A DNA stretch of 64,000 bases from Phialophora verrucosa (taxonomy: Eukaryota > Ascomycota > Eurotiomycetes > Chaetothyriales > Herpotrichiellaceae), in assembly GCA_002099365.1 (NCBI GenBank), contig MSED01000004.1, forward strand, positions 2,418,001 through 2,482,000, read 5' to 3'. Both the position numbers and the translations under genes were made by a program. The notes beneath the pieces are model-generated. The model had not been told where the DNA came from, made no database searches, and was given only the letters and a program-made list of their open reading frames with translations. Of the stretch, positions 45,184 through 55,919 are shown piece after piece (position 1 is the stretch's first letter; every line of letters begins with the position of its first letter).

Positions 45184-45925
45184 TGAAGCTGCTTCACTGC
45201 TCACAGTGTGATTCCCAACCTTGTGATCACCTGCAAGCACCTTTCTCGTTGCTGCGTCGTTCTCATTCCTCTTTCCAGCCTGTTGTCCTTCTCTCTCTCA
45301 CCGTTGAAGTTCTCCCTCATTTCATTCAACTGCAACGTCGTTCTCCGCAGCCCTGCAGCAACCTGACTACCCCACTATCTCGACACCGCACCACCAGCAC
45401 TTCAGTTGATCACCTCGTAGGTTATCGCCGAGAATAGCACAGGAACGCGGTGCGAGGCTCGCAGGCGAGAACAAACACAAGCAAGCGGACCGGTAAGCTC
45501 GACTCCAGCTTGTTTGTTATCGCACGACACAAAGAACGCGGGATCTAACAATACACTCCAGGTTCTTTATTCTCGATCCGCCCTCAGCGAAGACGCGGAT
45601 CACCCACCACTCTGTCGCACCAAAGGGCGATACTAAGCGCCACCAGTCCTGTCACTTCATCTACATTTCCTGCCTCCAGCTACCACATTGTACACTTCTC
45701 GCACCTCAGATCGCAGAAACGAGCGCAACTAGTCCGAAGCGCAACCAGCATTCTCTCTACCTTCACCGACCTCAATCTCAAGAACCTTCGAACTGAGCGA
45801 AGCCGCTTCTCGTGATCGGGACATCATTGGATATTGTCAGATCTTTGGAGCGCAGGCTAGAATATCTCTCTTCACCTCGTCACGCCATCTGTGCTGGTAC
45901 CAAGCGTACCTGACCAGCAGGCAGC
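45184..45925 (+). promoter_or_regulatory. long ATG-free 5' leader of the MAP kinase gene, with candidate UTR intron
   Basis: On the plus strand there is no ATG between 45184 and the kinase start at 45926, a run of 742 bases. It is rich in CT and CA. A candidate GT-AG intron lies at 45493-45561 (donor GTAAGC, acceptor CTCCAG). This pattern fits a long transcribed leader that avoids upstream start codons; the transcript start itself is not visible. Confidence 0.55.
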
Positions 45926-47154
45926 ATGGGACAACCTCAACAACAGACTGCTCCCACGGGTGGCTCAAGAAAGATCTCCTTCAACGTTTCTGATCAGTAC
46001 GATATTCAAGATGTGATTGGCGAGGGTGCCTACGGCGTCGTCTGGTAAGTCGCTGATTGTATCTGCTTCCATGAAGCGCTATACCTGACCCTCATACAGT
46101 TCTGCTCTGCACAAGCCGTCCGGCCAGAAAGTTGCGATCAAGAAGATCACTCCCTTCGATCATTCTATGTTCTGTCTCCGAACGTTACGAGAAATGAAAT
46201 TGCTCCGATATTTCAATCACGAAAACATCATCTCCATCCTTGACATTCAGAAGCCACGAAATTACGAGACATTCTCCGAGGTTTATCTTATTCAGGTGGG
46301 TTTTCCGCACCTAGATTCTGTGCTGTTGCTGACGTGGTGCGTTAGGAGCTTATGGAAACGGACATGCACCGCGTGATCAGGACTCAAGATCTCTCGGACG
46401 ACCATTGCCAGTACTTCATCTATCAGACTCTTCGCGCTCTCAAAGCTATGCATTCGGCGAACGTCCTCCATCGGGATCTGAAACCTTCAAATCTGCTGCT
46501 CAACGCCAACTGTGACCTCAAAGTCTGCGACTTCGGTCTTGCTAGATCGGCTGCCTCAACGGATGACAACTCGGGTTTTATGACCGAATACGTGGCAACA
46601 AGGTGGTATCGCGCTCCGGAGATCATGCTCACATTCAAGGAGTACACGAAAGCCATTGACGTGTGGAGTGTCGGCTGTATTCTTGCGGAGATGTTGAGCG
46701 GCAAGCCCTTATTTCCTGGCAAAGACTGTAAGTGCGGCCCATCCGCGCAGATTGGATCGAGACTAACCATTGCTCAGATCATCATCAGCTCACCCTCATT
46801 CTGGATGTTCTCGGCACGCCAACCATGGAAGACTACTACGGCATCAAATCTCGACGTGCGCGAGAATACATCCGTTCCCTGCCATTCAAGAAGAAAATCC
46901 CGTTGAAGCACCTGTTCCCCAAGACTTCGGATCTGGCATTGGATTTGCTGGAGAGGTTGCTCGCATTCAATCCCGTCAAGCGTATCACTGTTGAAGAGGC
47001 GTTGAAGCATCCCTACCTCGAACCGTACCATGACCCTGATGACGAGCCGACAGCCGAACCCATTCCCGAGGAGTTCTTTGACTTTGATCGCAACAAGGAT
47101 CAGTTGAGCAAGGAGGAGTTGAAGGCCTTGATTTGGAACGAAATCATGCGGTGA
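45926..47154 (+). CDS. MAP kinase, Fus3/Kss1 type (mating/infection-structure pathway)
   Basis: Terminal Ser/Thr kinase of the pheromone/filamentation cascade (orthologues are called Fus3/Kss1, Pmk1 or MpkB). Four exons, 45926-46044, 46100-46295, 46346-46727 and 46778-47154, give 357 residues; introns are GT-AG and phases match. Visible features are the glycine loop GEGAYGVV at about residues 31-38, the ATP lysine K54 in VAIKK, the catalytic loop HRDLKPSN with D149, DFG at 167-169, the activation motif T185-E186-Y187 within GFMTEYVATRWYRAPE, and the common-docking region near the C-terminus (YHDPDDEPTA). TEY with this flanking sequence separates it from the Hog1 (TGY) class, and the IDVWSVGCILAEML plus DYHHQLTLILDVLGTP blocks fit the Fus3 group rather than Slt2. 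The upstream kinases are not in the window. Confidence 0.96.
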
Positions 47155-47971
47155 TTCTGTTATTCGCACGATGCTCCAAGATACGGCAGGATGGTCAGAT
47201 CAACACGTCTTTTCGGCACGAAGAAGTATCCTCAATGCTCAATTACTGCAATTATGGGACATGGCGACCAGATTCGGGCGAGATCTATCGAAGTGGCTGC
47301 TGTGTGTCACTCTCAGGTCATGAGCATCAACAGCAATGGATCAATTGAAACGGACAGGCTACAGAACTTGTTGACGGACCTTAGACAATGAATGTGTTGG
47401 TATGATGCGCAGCCAGCAGGCATTGGGATGTCCAGTCATATGGACCACATTGACAAAGGAATGCGTCGAGACGAAAGGATAGACACAGTATGAAAATGAA
47501 TCCCCCCCGCCTGGCTCCCCTGGTCAATTCTTTGCAGATCTCCCGTCCGTGTTCGCTTTCGATCCCCACCCGTCCTCTTTCCCGTCTCTGGAGGCAACTT
47601 GCAAGGGACCACGCCTCCTCACAATGTGGGTACAATGAAATCGTTCAGACCCTTAGGAACATCACCGCAGCGATCAAGGAGAGCACGGAGTACGAGTATT
47701 GTAGAAACTCCAGGGACCGACCCAGCGCCACCGTACCGTACTGTGTAACGAACGAGAACTGCGCACCAGCCATACGGGCGTACGAGTACTCCCTATTACA
47801 GTACGAGTACTCGGTAAGTCCCTGGGCACTAAGCGCCCGCTCCCGCCCTTACAGCGGACCTCGGCTCCACCCACCAAGCCCAGGGTAGAAAACAAGATAT
47901 ATTTTAAATGGGCAGAAAAAGTCCCGCAAATTCTCTCCCAAATCTCCCGTTGGAGGCAAGGGTAATTCACA
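47155..47971. other. intergenic with TACGAGTA motifs
   Basis: Holds the 3' flank of the MAP kinase gene and the 5' flank of the tRNA gene. Motif copies lie at 47685-47698, 47780-47790 and 47801-47812. An 8-bp inverted repeat brackets 47710-47825. No gene seen. Confidence 0.5.
47710..47825. repeat. 116-bp segment bounded by 8-bp inverted repeats
   Basis: CCAGGGAC at 47710-47717 and its reverse complement GTCCCTGG at 47818-47825 enclose two copies of GTACGAGTACTC. No transposase or clear target duplication was seen, so an element remains speculative. Confidence 0.3.
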
Positions 47972-48079
47972 GTCAGTGTGGCCGAGTGGTTAAGGCGTGT
48001 GACTTGAATTGGGCTCTCTCGAGGGCTTATCTGAGATCACATCTCTTCGGAGGCATAGGTTCGAACCCTATCGCTGACG
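47972..48079 (+). tRNA. tRNA-Ser (anticodon UGA) with 27-nt intron
   Basis: The acceptor arm GTCAGTG (47972-47978) pairs with CGCTGAC (48072-48078), with discriminator G at 48079. The D-arm region reads GGCCGAGTGGTTAAGGC. The anticodon stem TGTGA (47998-48002) pairs with TCACA (48037-48041) around loop CTTGAA plus A, giving anticodon TGA at 48005-48007 (reads UCA serine codons). An intron of 27 bases, 48009-48035, sits one base 3' of the anticodon, the canonical place. A long variable arm (TCTCTTCGGAGG) marks a class II tRNA, and the T-arm GGTTCGAACCC is intact. A T-rich run starts at about 48096 and can end RNA polymerase III transcription. Confidence 0.95.
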
Positions 48080-48095
48080 TCTCAACTACCTTTCA

Positions 48096-48114
48096 TTTTT
48101 TATTTTTTTTTTTG
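48096..48114 (+). terminator. RNA polymerase III T-run after tRNA-Ser
   Basis: Five T's, then an A and eleven T's begin 17 bases beyond the tRNA 3' end, the standard pol III stop signal. Confidence 0.8.
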
Positions 48115-48721
48115 TTTAATCGATATTGACGATTCTAGAGGCGTGATTGCGGTGGGGTTCCTGGGGCGCGGTTCGTAGGTACTACGAGTAGAAAGGGTCC
48201 TCGAGGATTTATCGTCTAATTTACTTATTTCTCTCCCTCTCTCTCGCGTAGTATGATGGGATGGAAAAGCAAATACGGTACGAGTAGACTTGAGTTTGAT
48301 TTTTGGATACTGTACATAATTAACTCCTACTAGGTGCATGACATTTTGTGTTCTAGGCATGCGTGGTGACAACCGGATGGAGGTGTTGGTGATCAGACTG
48401 ACTCCGGGCTGACTACTGAGGCCGTAGAAACAGACCTGTGTTGATTAATAAGACTAGTCAACCAGTCGACTGACGACGATAGAACTTCAACCCGCAGCAG
48501 CGTGTTCGTTCTGGATGGCTAGGGAGAGAGGTCGAGATAGATCTTGTGACTCGTCGTCTACGTCTACCCGTTGTTATGTACAATCTCGACAACGATGATT
48601 TCTCCATGTGCCTGCCCCCTACAGTACCGAATCGACGATAGTGGCATTTACTATCCCTTTAACCTGGTGAGACCGTGCCAGTCTCTCTCGTTCGATGTCC
48701 GACTTTCCCTCCCCGCCGCAC
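48115..48721. other. intergenic between tRNA-Ser and the complex I gene
   Basis: No gene seen. TACGAGTA copies lie at 48183-48190 and 48279-48286. The right part should hold the 3' UTR of the NDUFA9-type gene. Confidence 0.5.
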
Positions 48722-49999
48722 CTACTGATCATCAATCACGTGCAGATACTTCCTTGCCTGCTGCTTCTCCCGTGCCGTCGCCGGCGGCAGGTCATAGTAG
48801 CTACTGCTCCGATAGTCCTGCAAATAATGGTACGTCAGATCCTTCAGTTCCGCGGGCTCGATGTCCAGGTCCTTGAACGTCTTTGCTCCCTTCTCGATCG
48901 TCTGATCAATGGATTCTTGCTCCAATCGGTCAGCTGTCATGATCGGCCACCAGATAACCTTGTTCAGATAGTATAGGATGGGCTTGAGGAGGGCTTTAGG
49001 GACGTTGATGTGCCGACGTTCCTTGAGGATTTCTCTATCCACCAGTTCGGCAATCTCGCGCATCGAGTAATTTGTCGGGCCATAGAGTTCGAAAGTCTCG
49101 CCTGCGGTGGTGTCGTCGTAGCCGATGCGTTCAAGAGCCATGCCGATGTCGATGGCCTAGCACACGTTGGAGTTAGCATTGCGATCGGGGGAAGGGACGT
49201 AATGGACATCATCCTTACGTGAACCGGGTTGAAGCGTTCTTGCATGTTGTTGACGGTGAGGAGGTTCGTCACCCCCGCCAGACGGTGCAGCAGGTTGTCT
49301 TCGAAGCCGAAAACGGGCGCCGGTCTGACGATGGTGGTTTCGGGGAAGAGCTGTCTTGCAACTTTTTCTCCGTAGGCCTAGCAGCGAAAGCGTCAGTCAA
49401 GCATGAACCCCCTGCGCTTTTATGTTTCGTGGTGCTCCTCCTACCTTTGACCGGAAGAACTCCGAAGGCGAGTTCTCATCCGCGTTGTAGCTCGACATGT
49501 GGATGAAGCGGTCGACATCATATTTGGCTACCGCCTCAGCTATCCTCTCCGTACCCTCGACATTAACGTCCCAGAGGCTGAAATTCTTGGTGGGATAGTT
49601 CTTCCCGATCAGGTTGAAGACAATGTCCGAGTGCCGCACACTCTCCTCGATGCTCTCCGTGTTTCTCAGGTCGAACTCCATGAACGACACTCTTCCCAGA
49701 TCGCCCGTGAGTTTGAGGTGTCTCTTCGCCATATCATCTCGGTAGGGTACCACGACTTGACATCCTCGGCGAGCCAGGCGCTGCACGATGTATCGGCCCA
49801 GGAAGCCATATGCGCCGAAGACGGTGACGGTGTGACCTCCCAGGGAGGATCTGCCACCGCGGTGTTTTATGATGGGTTTGCCCGTGCGGGTGATGGCGAT
49901 GTCTTGGACTGTGTAGCTCCGTCGTTGGAGGGGGGTGGGTTTGGGTTTGACTGAGCTCCGAGCTGTGCGGAGCGCGAGGGTGGCTTGACAGGTCTGCAT
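48722..49999 (-). CDS. NADH:ubiquinone oxidoreductase NDUFA9-type subunit (complex I, 40 kDa)
   Basis: Accessory subunit of mitochondrial complex I at the junction of the peripheral and membrane arms. Three exons on the minus strand, 49999-49445, 49377-49219 and 49156-48722, give 382 residues with GT-AG introns. The N-terminus is Arg-rich and acid-poor (MQTCQATLALRTARSSVKPK), as expected for a mitochondrial presequence. The Rossmann motif GAYGFLG occupies residues 62-68. Atypical short-chain dehydrogenase blocks follow: FNLIGKNYPTKNFSLWDVNVEG, RFIHMSSYNAD, RPAPVFGFEDNLLHRLAG and the C-terminal YDDTTAGETFELYGPTNYSMREIAELV. The family binds NADPH structurally and is not thought to catalyse a reaction. 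Assignment is firm. Confidence 0.94.
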
Positions 50000-50947
50000 T
50001 TTGAATGCAGGACCTGGGAGGGAGCCTCAGCGGGCAGAGAGAAGTCGGGCTGAGGCCAGAACGAGCGGGAGGTGGGTGTGTTCGTCGTGTGTGTGAGAGT
50101 TCAATTGCAGTCAACTTCACGAAGCTCCGCTCGAACTGGCATTGCATCGACGTCCATTGGCTCCATCGACACCTTGGCAGTAACGATGATCACGTGAGGT
50201 AACCCTGCCATGCCGCTTTACACTCAGCGAGCATGAGCTCCGATCGACGAACTACTACTACCTGCTTTGTGCCGAAGCTAACAGTAGTCAGAGAGTATTC
50301 CTTTTCTTACATGAAATCTCGGCCTCTGGCGCGAGACAGACCCACCTGTGTCCTTTGTTACTGTACTACGCCTGGCCGAAGTCTTCATCTGTCTACGTCT
50401 ATAGACAATCGAGGCTCTCATTTGGACTCTGTCTTTGCAGGCAGGCCGTTCTGCATGCGTGTCGAGAATCATTGTGACCATTCTGGGAGGAAGCCGATCG
50501 ACACTGTGAAGAATACCATGTTGTCGTTTGCTCGGTATGATTAAAACGAGAAGGGAGAGAGCTGATAAGCAGACTAGGGTGTCATATGATAGCAACGTGT
50601 GCGTTGCTTCAGCTGGTCGCAGAAGTCTCCCGGTTTCATGACCGTTGTCCAAAACGAGTGTATTGCTGACTATTTACCGTTGACTGACAAAGGCCTATCT
50701 GGTGTTTACACAACAGACGCCTGTAAAGGAGTGAACAGGCAGATACATGTTGCTGTGGCCTACAGGGCAAGCAGACTAGCAGAGGCGGGCACAGCAGGCT
50801 CGGTGGCAGGTAACTGAGCCCATTGATGGAGACTGCTGCGTATACCAAACTGGCAGTACGACCCAAGTTCCCTCATCGCTGTCTCCATAGACATGAAAAG
50901 CATACACAACGAAGGATTCCTGGGTCAATAGCCTCGTGGCGTCGCCG
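50000..50947. other. intergenic, no gene seen
   Basis: Holds the promoter of the complex I gene and the 3' flank of the lectin-like gene. Short frames here show no family features. Confidence 0.5.
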
Positions 50948-51823
50948 CTACTTTTGCAGCTTGGGTACTTCGAAATTGACGCCCTGTGTGGTCCAGACAC
51001 CACTCGTCATGGTAGCGTTGTTGAAATGATCCAAGTCCGTGGCATTGAAGAGCACGGTAATAGGATACCCGACCGCAGACAAGGTGGTGCCGTCCATGGC
51101 TTTATAGATGTTCTGTGTCATCAAGTCACCCCTGTACCAGCTGCCGCCGTCCTTGTCCAAGCAATATTCCAACAGCCTGTTATTCTCGGCTTGGACATAA
51201 ACGCGGATGCCTTCCGCGGGAGCGGTTCCCGTGGTGGAGACAGCGATAGGTCCTTTGCTGGCAGGGACCGCTTCGTTGTCGATGAAGAGAGTCTTGTGGT
51301 CTACTGCTTCCTTGAAGTTTGTGTACGACCAGTAGATGATCCGGTTGAGCTCCTTGTAGACGACAAAGGTCCAGTTCTTGCCGAAGCAATAGCATGAGTC
51401 TGATGGATGAGCAGTCCTGCCGCGTGATCTGTTAGTGACTCGGGCACATCATAGGGCAGCAATGGTCTTTTACATGTTGATGAGAGGATTGGCAATGGAG
51501 GGCACAGTCGAAGGTGCAAGAGGGTACGGTGGGTCTTGTGGGAAAGAGGACTCGAAAAGTTGACTTTGGATACAGAAGAATTGTGTTGATTCAAGGGCAG
51601 AAATGGGAATCTTATACCCTTTCGAAATGCTCACAGTTGGCTTGACTTACCGAACAAGTCCTGCTCCTCCGGCATGCACAGCTCCACCTTGGCCCTGAAT
51701 TTCGAATTGCAGGGTCGCCTTCCAGCTGGGTTGGTGTATCTGCGCAGGTTGTGAGATGGCCAATGCTCGACGCGGGCTGAGTAAATGCGGTGCGCGTCTG
51801 TACAGAATTCTAGTAGCCTGCAT
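50948..51823 (-). CDS. protein with a fucose-lectin-like blade; function uncertain
   Basis: Three minus-strand exons, 51823-51651, 51563-51474 and 51416-50948, are joined by GT-AG introns and give 243 residues. The last exon is strongly coding: CYCFGKNWTFVVYKELNRIIYWSYTN, then GIRVYVQAENNRLLEYCLDK with GGSWYRGDL. This last block resembles one blade of fungal fucose-specific lectin propellers (an IRVY-x-Q strand followed by a GGxWYxG turn). The length would hold at most about two blades, far short of the six-blade fold. The first exon begins MQATRILYRRAPHLLS, a basic N-terminus without a secretion signal, which is odd for a lectin and could instead resemble a mitochondrial leader. The frame closes across both introns, which supports the joins, but the first intron uses an AAG acceptor, so the 5' end is the weakest part. 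Another start or extra upstream exon is possible. Confidence 0.6.
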
Positions 51824-51943
51824 TGTATCGCGGCGTCGACTGTTGACTTCCTTTCAGCTGGAAAGGCTAGCTCGTGAGCTGCCTGTCGAATGGGATTTGT
51901 GAAATGCGTGTGATAATGCAAACGGAAGTCCCTTCGTGGTGGA

Positions 51944-52020
51944 TCAATGCCAGATCAGGTCGTAGAGCTGCATGTCAATCTCGTGGTCGGTGTTGTAGCC
52001 AACGTAACACGTGTGCTCGG
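51944..52020 (-). other. orphan coding-like terminal exon
   Basis: After a good acceptor (TGTTGCAG, minus strand) a short frame reads EHTCYVGYNTDHEIDMQLYD, then LIWH and a TGA stop at 51946-51944. Its composition looks coding rather than random, yet no upstream exon could be joined with confidence. It may be the last exon of an unresolved or broken gene, or an extra exon related to the lectin-like locus. Confidence 0.35.
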
Positions 52021-54386
52021 CTGCAACAGGCCAGTTGATTCAGAAGGTAGTAGAGGTGCTGGAATGGTGTCAGTAGTGCAAAGGTGTAGGTTAGATACAC
52101 CGTGTACACACCTGTCTACTGCCTACTCCTCGAACTTCACTGCTCTGTTAGGCGGTTTTGCCAGGAGAGATACTCAATCGGATGCTGAGCTCGGCGGTGA
52201 GCCTGCTTCGAGCGTTCTGCAAAAGTCATGAATCGGATGCTGGGTTCGGCGGTGAGGCTGCTTGAGAAGATTGCAAGATTCATGCAGTTGTCAAGCCTTC
52301 TCTGCTAAGGTGGGTGAGCGTCAATGATTGCTAATGAGACACAATTGCTTGGAGGATGAAACACCCCGTATGTCGTCTTCATCAGAACCGTGGAGCCATA
52401 TCCCGAATTGCAACCAATAGTACACTTTGAGTCGCTGTTCCGCTTCATTCCCGAGACCCGTGGTAGCTAGGCACGGCCGTAAATATCAGCTTTGGAATGG
52501 TTGATGTGGCGTTCTACTACCTCCAAAGCGGTCGATAAGAAAGTGATTGTGCAGATGGATGGCCGCAGAGGAGAATGCATGCTTCAGCACCGGTGGATGG
52601 AGCGCTACTGTCGTCCATCTCTTGCGCACTTACATTATGCGCTCTTTCAGCCAGCCTGAACTGTGCACAGTATTCGATTGAAACATCTTAGCGGCTCCCA
52701 TGCGAAACTTGCGTAGACATCCTCGTCGGGGATCTGATTTCTATCGGGGCGTCTTGCGGTGATTGTATGTTGGCTGATATGAGATTCCGATTGAAAGAGA
52801 ACACACGGGGATGCCTGGAGATTTGATCAAGGCACAACCGAGGCGAGACACAGCGATTGGCCGTCGTGACCGTTGGAATCGATCCTTCCGGTCGAGAGGC
52901 CACAGTCGTAATTGGTTGATACTCCCCGAAGATCCAATACAATCAATAAATACTGCACCAACAAACATCCGCGAGCGCCACGTGGAGATTCTTCAGCTTG
53001 TGCCACGAAAGCCTCGCCCACCGTCCATCGGGGGAGGTACCGGTCCGTACCGCACTGTCGCAAGCGGAATCTAGCTTATGCGTCGACGTGACAAGGTATC
53101 CCGTTGTGGATGTCACAGTGTTTGGCACGACACCCTTTTGGCCAAGGTCGCGAGGTACATGTACCTAAGAAGGACGCTGCATCGTGATTCCGGTAGCCAC
53201 CATGCCTGCTTCTGCCTCGACTCCTCTGGACTTTTCTCTTCGTTCGTCCCGTCACGGATCACCGTCATGCTGGCTGTCTCCAGCGTGATGTTGGTCTAGA
53301 TTCTCGTCCTGTGCCCCTGACTGGTCAGAATACCTATTCAGTATCTCCCTTGAGCGTCCGCACGTGCGTCCGGGTCATGAAACGATTCGGATGGCCCATC
53401 AGCTCCCGCTCAGATTGGCTCTAGGCCGAGGGAACAGACGTCCGAGTTACAGAAGGCATCTCACTTCCCCACGACCCTCGCCACGGAGGAGCTGGGTCTC
53501 CATGCCGTTGTTATGGAAGAGAGGACGGTGGCTCAATGAGCGAACAGCATTTTGCTCCTCCAAGCACAACCTTTTGGACTCTTATTGTCCTGGGTTTGCC
53601 GCCCTCAACATCCATAACTTATATCTACCAGCTCTCGCGGCCTTCTGGAGTTTGAAGACCTGATCAGGCAATCAAGTTACAGAAGGTACTGGTGGTTGTG
53701 CCAGGAGCGCAGACTGCGCCCGAGTCATGGCGGAGGCACAGGCGACATTGGGACTTGCAGGTACGAAGTCTTGGGGGTAAGGGACGAGAAAGACAGCAGT
53801 TGTGGGTCCTAAAGGCGGTCAGATATATCGGATGTTTGGATGCACAATTGTTTCGCAGAACAGTAAAAGCGCAAGGCGACAATGGACGCGACGATGCTTC
53901 CAATCATCCATCAAAGGCATGATCTTATGTCATGCCTCTAACCCAGGGAGTATTTCCGAAGTGAACTTGATGTGGCTGCCATGCCGATCTTCCCACGGAA
54001 CTTCCTCCCACTGCGCTGCTCTCTCTCGAGCGGTTGGTACCCACTGTCCTGATCAATCGTTGGTGATTTTTCGTCAACTCTCGATCTCCTGTTCTTGAAC
54101 CAAGTGGCTCTTGCCAGGTATGCCGAGAGGCTCCTCAGATTTGAGTTCTTTTTTTGGAGCCATCAAACGTGTTCTTCGAGCGAGTTGCCCGGAAAGGGGT
54201 TAGCACAGACAGGTGCTTGATAGCCGTGTTCAGCAAATATCGGCACATCCCTACGATCGCTTTCAGCTTTTCAGACGAAACAACGAGTTGTCCTTGCACT
54301 GTGCGTACCTGTTGAGCCAGTGCTTGCCGGGCCCACGCTATGCAAGTCAACATTTGTGGTTGCGCCGCGTCACTCGCTGCCTCATG
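52021..54386. other. gene-poor stretch of about 2.4 kb
   Basis: No gene could be supported. It contains an imperfect tandem duplication at 52176-52284. The right end should include the 3' UTR of the F-box gene. Confidence 0.5.
52176..52284. repeat. imperfect tandem duplication of a 55-bp unit
   Basis: Unit 1 (52176-52230) and unit 2 (52231-52284) both start AATCGGATGCTG, share TCGGCGGTGAG and CTGCTT, and end TCATG. One unit is a base longer and the middle has drifted, so the duplication is not recent. Confidence 0.8.
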
Positions 54387-55919
54387 TCATCCAATCGCCT
54401 GTAGCTGGTGTTCCGACAAGACCGTCTTCAACTCCTCCAGTTGCTTGGCCGAGAGCACAGTGGCGCAGTGTCGGCACAGGACGTATTTGTCCTTGGTGTT
54501 CAAGAGGTTGTGTATGGCGATGGGAACTTCCTCGGATGGCTGTCTGGTGCGCTTCTCGAGACCCGCTTGTGAGAGGCAGACCTCGACGACGGACGATTCA
54601 CAAACAAGAGCTTCGAGCAGCGTATGGATGACTTCGGCACGCGAGACGTCAATATCGCTGTTTCCCTCGTACTCTGGATGGTCGGCGAACACGATTCTGC
54701 CGAGATTCCGACATTTGAGGTAGCGCAGGCCCGCTGAGAACTTGTCCAGTTCGGGCACGGGTGGATCATCGTATTCGAAATTGTAACGATCATTGACCGC
54801 ATTAGAGACCAGGTCGACGTGCACTTCAATATCCTCTGCGAGCGGTGGACGCTCGCTGAATGCGCCTGCCAGGACGTTCCAGTCGAAGGAGCGCATGTGG
54901 AACTTCTTCATCGACTCGCAGGCCTTGTACTGGTCGGCCAGCTCGATCCATACGTCCGGCCACTCCCAGCTCGAATCGTCATTCCAAACACGCATGCGAC
55001 GCGTCCGCCCGGCGTCGTCCCGCAGGATAATGTCCTGGTCGTCCACATGCCGCAGGCTGTGTAATGGGCTCATACCCATCAGCACTTCGGCCACGAGCTG
55101 CTTCGTGTCACTGTCCATGAAGCCCCAGTACGCCTCGGTGGTCAACTCTTCCATAGTGAAACCCCTGAAACCGGTACGTAGAATGGTGACGAGGTCCGTG
55201 ACGTCGGCGTTCAGATCCAGAGCTCGCAAGCGAGGCACCAACTGTGCGGCAGGCGTCTTCAAGCCCGGGAAATCCACCGGGAACGGCAAGGTGCGAAGCG
55301 TCAGGGATTGCAATTCTGCACATAGTTGGAAGATGGTCTCCAGGAGCTCTAGGCCCGCGCTATGGCATTTGTCCAGGTACACGTGCGTTAGTGACCGGGC
55401 AAGCAATTGCCCCCAATCCATGGAGTCGATTTCGTATAGCTCCAGACGTCTCAGCTGTGGTGCAAAGAAGGAGAGCCGGAACTCCTGGGGTCGAGTCTGG
55501 GGACTTCGGATCTCGAGTTCCTTGAGGACGGGAAAGATGAGCCCATCGGCCAGCAGAGGGGAGAAAGACTCGGTTTCTACGCGTTGGACGTCAATGATGA
55601 GGCGACACAGGCGGGCCCGAGAGCCCACCAAGTGTATTAACGCCACGCGGCGTTCGTAGGAAGTGGGCATAGGCACCTGGAATCGATATTGCCAGAGCAA
55701 TTGCACGTCCAGGGCTGCTGATCCGCTCCTCTCGAGAAGCAGTGGCAGACGGATGCCATCCAGCGGTGTCATGAGGGATATTCGACTCCAGAGATGACGC
55801 TGCCCCAGCGCGGCCCTGCGCCATTGCGAGCAGACTTGCGAGAGGCAGAATTTCTGGTCGACGCTGTGCGAGTCGATGTGCATGAATATCTGCCTGAGAA
55901 GGTCGTCTGGGAGTTGCAT
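54387..55919 (-). CDS. F-box domain protein
   Basis: Single exon of 510 residues that begins directly with an F-box (about residues 1-46: LPDDLLRQIFMHID, then FCLSQVCSQWRRAAL and LWSRI). The F-box would bind Skp1 in an SCF ubiquitin ligase. The rest is a leucine-rich, irregularly repeated region (LRRLELYEIDSMDWGQLL, LTHVYLDKCHSAGLELLE, LQSLTLRTLPFPVDFPGLK, LRALDLNADVTDLVTIL) that resembles an LRR-type substrate arm. A short cysteine pair (LCRHCATV) lies near the C-terminus. The target is unknown. F-box proteins of this kind are numerous and fast-evolving in fungi, so no orthologue name is offered. The start ATG leaves no room for residues before the F-box, which is usual for this group. Confidence 0.85.
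   Translation of the reverse strand: MQLPDDLLRQIFMHIDSHSVDQKFCLSQVCSQWRRAALGQRHLWSRISLMTPLDGIRLPLLLERSGSAALDVQLLWQYRFQVPMPTSYERRVALIHLVGSRARLCRLIIDVQRVETESFSPLLADGLIFPVLKELEIRSPQTRPQEFRLSFFAPQLRRLELYEIDSMDWGQLLARSLTHVYLDKCHSAGLELLETIFQLCAELQSLTLRTLPFPVDFPGLKTPAAQLVPRLRALDLNADVTDLVTILRTGFRGFTMEELTTEAYWGFMDSDTKQLVAEVLMGMSPLHSLRHVDDQDIILRDDAGRTRRMRVWNDDSSWEWPDVWIELADQYKACESMKKFHMRSFDWNVLAGAFSERPPLAEDIEVHVDLVSNAVNDRYNFEYDDPPVPELDKFSAGLRYLKCRNLGRIVFADHPEYEGNSDIDVSRAEVIHTLLEALVCESSVVEVCLSQAGLEKRTRQPSEEVPIAIHNLLNTKDKYVLCRHCATVLSAKQLEELKTVLSEHQLQAIG

Noticed and set aside
54793..55659. 288-codon frame antisense to the F-box gene
   Set aside because: Shadow of the real exon with no motif.
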